A DNA stretch of 64,000 nucleotides from Amoebidium appalachense (lineage: Eukaryota > Ichthyosporea), in NCBI GenBank assembly GCA_963693365.1, contig CAVNZM010000005.1, positions 8,060,001 through 8,124,000 of the forward strand, given 5' to 3'. The position numbers were made by a program, and so were the translations under genes. Under the pieces are notes generated by a model. The model did not search any database and was not told where the DNA came from. It was given only the letters and a program-made list of their open reading frames with translations. Below are positions 61,561 through 64,000 of the stretch, piece after piece (the first letter of the stretch is position 1; each line of letters begins with the position of its first letter).

Positions 61561-61974
61561 GCGGCATGTGTTACTTTCACGTTATTGGTTTCCTAGCACG
61601 GGATATTCAGCACACAGTTGGGGATGTGGGGGCAGTGTACACCTCAATATTGGTAAGGTGGTGGGTGGGTTGGGGGGGGGGGGGGGGGGGGTTCCACACA
61701 ACCGAAACTGTCGGTGTTACAAGTGGTTCGGTCTTAGGAAGTTAGAACGGTGATTTTTTAATTAATAGCGGGAAACAATATTATCCCCATTGCATATGGG
61801 GGGAACGAGGAGGGGGGGGGGGGGGGGGGGGGGGGGGGTTTCACAACGAATTCTATCGACTGTGCATAATTAATGTATATTGCACATGTAGCCTGAAAGA
61901 TTAAAGTGAATGTGTGTATGTATATGTGCGAGTATATTTGTGTATGCAATACATGTACAATGTTTTCGTCTTTG

Positions 61975-62169
61975 TAGGTGGGTGGGTGGGGTGGGTGGGT
62001 GGGGGGGGGGGGGGGGGGGGGGGGTGCGGGGGGGGGGGAAGAGGGAGGGGGGAGGGGGCATCATGATCAGGGATAACAGGGTGTGTGCGTGTGTGCGCTT
62101 GTGTGTGCATGTGCTGTGTGTGTTGTGTAGGTGTGCGCCTGTGTGTGTGCGTGCCTGTGTGTGCGCGCC

Positions 62170-62201
<32 letters not shown>

Positions 62202-62235
62202 GTGCATGTGTGAGTGTGTGTGCGTGCGCGCGCGC

Positions 62236-62266
<31 letters not shown>

Positions 62267-62275
62267 TGTGTGTGA
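61975..62275. repeat. GT/G-tract block of the right arm
   Basis: Counterpart of 38,936-39,345: a G tract, then TCATGATCAGGGATAACA, then GT and CG repeats to 62,275. Confidence 0.85.
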
Positions 62276-62499
62276 TTTCAAAGAAGTCGAAAGCGCCAGT
62301 GACACCCATGTTGAAAAAAAGACAAGCAAGCACGCTAAGAAGGACAGCAAGAAGTAACAGAAACCCTTTCATGCCGAAAAAAATGGTCAAGAACAAAGAA
62401 GTGGAGGACACGTAACTATAGTCTGATAGTTGTGACTAAGGGCACTAAGGGTAGCGCTAAGGGCACCAAGCTGATGCACGCGCGCGCGCGAGCCGAAAT

Positions 62500-62800
62500 C
62501 TATTTTTATCTTTTTCCTAATCAGGCGCGGCGAATAGTGATTGGCTAAATCCCAATCCGGTTTGCAATTTTTTCTCCATTTAAGCCTGTACGCACGTTGT
62601 TTTCTCCATTTCTCTTCCCCCTTCCCGCAGGTCCGCAGGTCCTTTCCCGCAGGTCGCCTGGTCGCAGGTCCCTTCCCGCAGGTCGCCTGGTCGCAGTTCC
62701 CTTCCCGCAGCGCCTGGTCACAGATCCCCTCCGCAGATCGCGCAGCCACCGTGCTGATTGTTTTGGACCATGCTGCATGCTGCAGCTTCTTCTTGAAGGT
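62500..62800 (+). promoter_or_regulatory. Outward promoter-like segment with possible first exon (right arm)
   Basis: GTGATTGGCTAAATCCC (CCAAT on the opposite strand) is followed by ATTTAAGCC and then a frame ending ...TTGAAG|GTTAGTTTTG, a plausible donor. The left arm has the same layout on minus (38,800-38,645, LYARCLLHFSSPFPEVRRSF...GLK|GTTAGT). Both point away from the central block. Confidence 0.4.
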
Positions 62801-63139
62801 TAGTTTTGTGTTGCCTGCTTTTGTGCATATGGCGTTTGTCTGTCTGGTCTGTGTCCGTCCTGTGATTATGTCTGTGTCTGTGTCTGTGTGTGTGTGTGTG
62901 TATGTGTGTGTGCGTGCGTGCGTGTGCGTGTGTCTGCTGGCTGCAGATGCACGTTGCCTTTCACGTTCATGAACCAGCGACTGTGGGCACTACTTTTGCT
63001 GTTAGCACTATAGCTATCATCCCCTCCACCGATCGTTCAAGCTATTTTCTGCTTCTCTAGACTTCATAAGTTCTGGTCCGGGTTTCCGTCCTTACTATGT
63101 TTGAGGTTGGTTCTGTCGACTCTTTTTTTGCCACTCTCA

Positions 63140-63190
63140 GTCAGCCCCCTCAGTCCCCCCCCCCCCCCCCCCCCCCCCTCCCCCCCCACT
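63140..63190. repeat. Poly(C) tract outside the right arm
   Basis: A C run of about 28 bases with a short second run follows the right-arm end. No gene is assigned. Confidence 0.8.
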
Positions 63191-63293
63191 TCTCGCAAGT
63201 AGGATGAGCTAATTCTTAGCTCGAGTTCCTTTACAGGTTTTGGCAAGGTTGGCCCATGAAGTCATCAGCAGCTATAAGGCTACGTTATCATCT

Positions 63294-63540
63294 AGAGGTG
63301 GGTACCGGCTCTTTGTCCTATGGCTGCTGTTGTTTCCGTTTTTCGTCTCATAGGTGGGTACCGGCTCTTTGTCCTGTTAAGGTAAATAAAGTATGGAGGC
63401 AAGACCCTGTGGGTCTGGGGCTCTTTGTCCTATGGCTGCTGTTGTTTCCGTGTTTCGTTTCTGTGTTGCTCTTATAGCACATGAATGATCATGTGCATGT
63501 TTAGCACCCATAGGTGGGTACCGGCTCTTTGTCCTGTTAA
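63294..63540 (+). repeat. Short interspersed direct repeats
   Basis: AGGTGGGTACCGGCTCTTTG followed by TCCT occurs at about 63,296, 63,353 and 63,512. GGCTCTTTGTCCTATGGCTG and onward occurs at about 63,309 and 63,418. No open frame of note. Confidence 0.8.
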
Positions 63541-64000
63541 TTACTCTGCCGGCATTTGGTATGGTATGGTTTGGTGTAAGAGTGCCCCCCTTATATTGTC
63601 ATGTTGGGCGTCCTTTTTTTTTTTTTTTTTCCTCATACACATACACACACACCTTGTTACTCTTCTGTCAAGGGATTAGCATGTGTTTAGTTTAATGATG
63701 TTGGGAGCTTCTTAGAAACCCGCATAATAGTTTGCTTGTTTTGAGTTTTGTTTATGTTCGTTGCTGCTCTTTTATACTCCTTCCCCCCCCCCCCCCCCCT
63801 CCCGGCTGGGGGGGAGGAAGGAGATGAGGGTGGGGAGGATGAGGATGAGGACTAGTGGGATGATAGAAGCCCCCCCCCCCCCCCCCCCCCCCACCACCCT
63901 CTTTTTTTTTTCTTTTTTTGATATGTTTTGGTGTCTAGTGCAGTCTGGAGCAGACTCCGGAGTCGAGGCATAGAAATTTGTTGTATTGCAGTCTCGCTCC
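63541..64000. other. Terminal segment, no gene recognised
   Basis: Contains C tracts (63,783-63,799, 63,871-63,892) and T runs. Nothing codes convincingly. Confidence 0.45.

Larger units (their letters stand above)
57392..63072 (-). repeat. Right arm of large inverted repeat
   Basis: Inverted match to 38,386-43,572. It has about 21 satellite copies against 9 on the left, lacks the left-arm insertions, and carries a local minisatellite (units near CCTTCCCGCAGGTCGCCTGG) at 62,625-62,735 that is not in the left arm. The outer end CTTCATAAGTT is at 63,072. Confidence 0.85.

Noticed and set aside
38386-63072. Assembly artefact (palindromic misjoin) as the cause of the inverted repeat
   Set aside because: The arms differ in satellite copy number (9 against 21), in insertions of about 850 and 570 bp, and in many substitutions, which an artefact would not produce.

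Overview
This window comes from the nuclear genome of a eukaryote, probably a microbial one such as an alga or other protist. I cannot place it further. The evidence is multi-exon genes with GT-AG introns and matching phases, a full-length Ty1/copia polyprotein, a pogo-like transposase remnant and a JmjC-domain gene. Very long G/C homopolymers and GT, GA and GAAA microsatellites sit almost entirely inside introns and intergenic DNA. Many long open frames in the window are translations of those microsatellites and are not genes.

Region 1 (946-27,007) looks like a complete 26-kb DNA transposon. It has perfect 25-bp terminal inverted repeats flanked by an identical 6-bp duplication (TCACAA). It carries two divergent genes. 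On the minus strand, a gene of about 15 exons encodes a protein of about 1,380 residues that fuses a ParB/sulfiredoxin-like domain to a DNA N6-adenine/N4-cytosine-type methyltransferase. On the plus strand, a gene of 6-7 exons encodes a protein of about 1,000 residues resembling the DUF7869 family of transposase-like proteins. The two share an upstream region of about 1.3 kb. The working model is a transposase plus a self-encoded, ParB-guided DNA-modification protein.

Region 2 (27,298-34,470) is a retrotransposon nest on the minus strand. An intact Ty1/copia ORF, with a 5' LTR and a truncated 3' LTR, abuts and truncates the gag gene of another LTR element, which keeps a Met-tRNA-type primer-binding site and a probable LTR.

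Region 3 (36,507-63,072) is dominated by a large imperfect inverted repeat with arms 38,386-43,572 and 57,392-63,072. Each arm contains the same 183-bp satellite, in about 9 copies on the left and 21 on the right. The central block holds a JmjC-domain gene (minus, 55,331 to 47,290), a 147-bp satellite, a 220-bp direct repeat on both sides, and, inside one JmjC intron, a decayed pogo-like transposase and a small plus-strand gene. A broken paralogue of the JmjC gene's 3' exons lies just outside the left arm.

A recurring feature is that introns of all these genes, on both strands, carry a poly(C) tract just downstream of the 5' splice site, always C in the sense strand. Three genes have single-base frame breaks. 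Two are clearly in short homopolymers and the third may be, so consensus error must be excluded before calling them pseudogenes.
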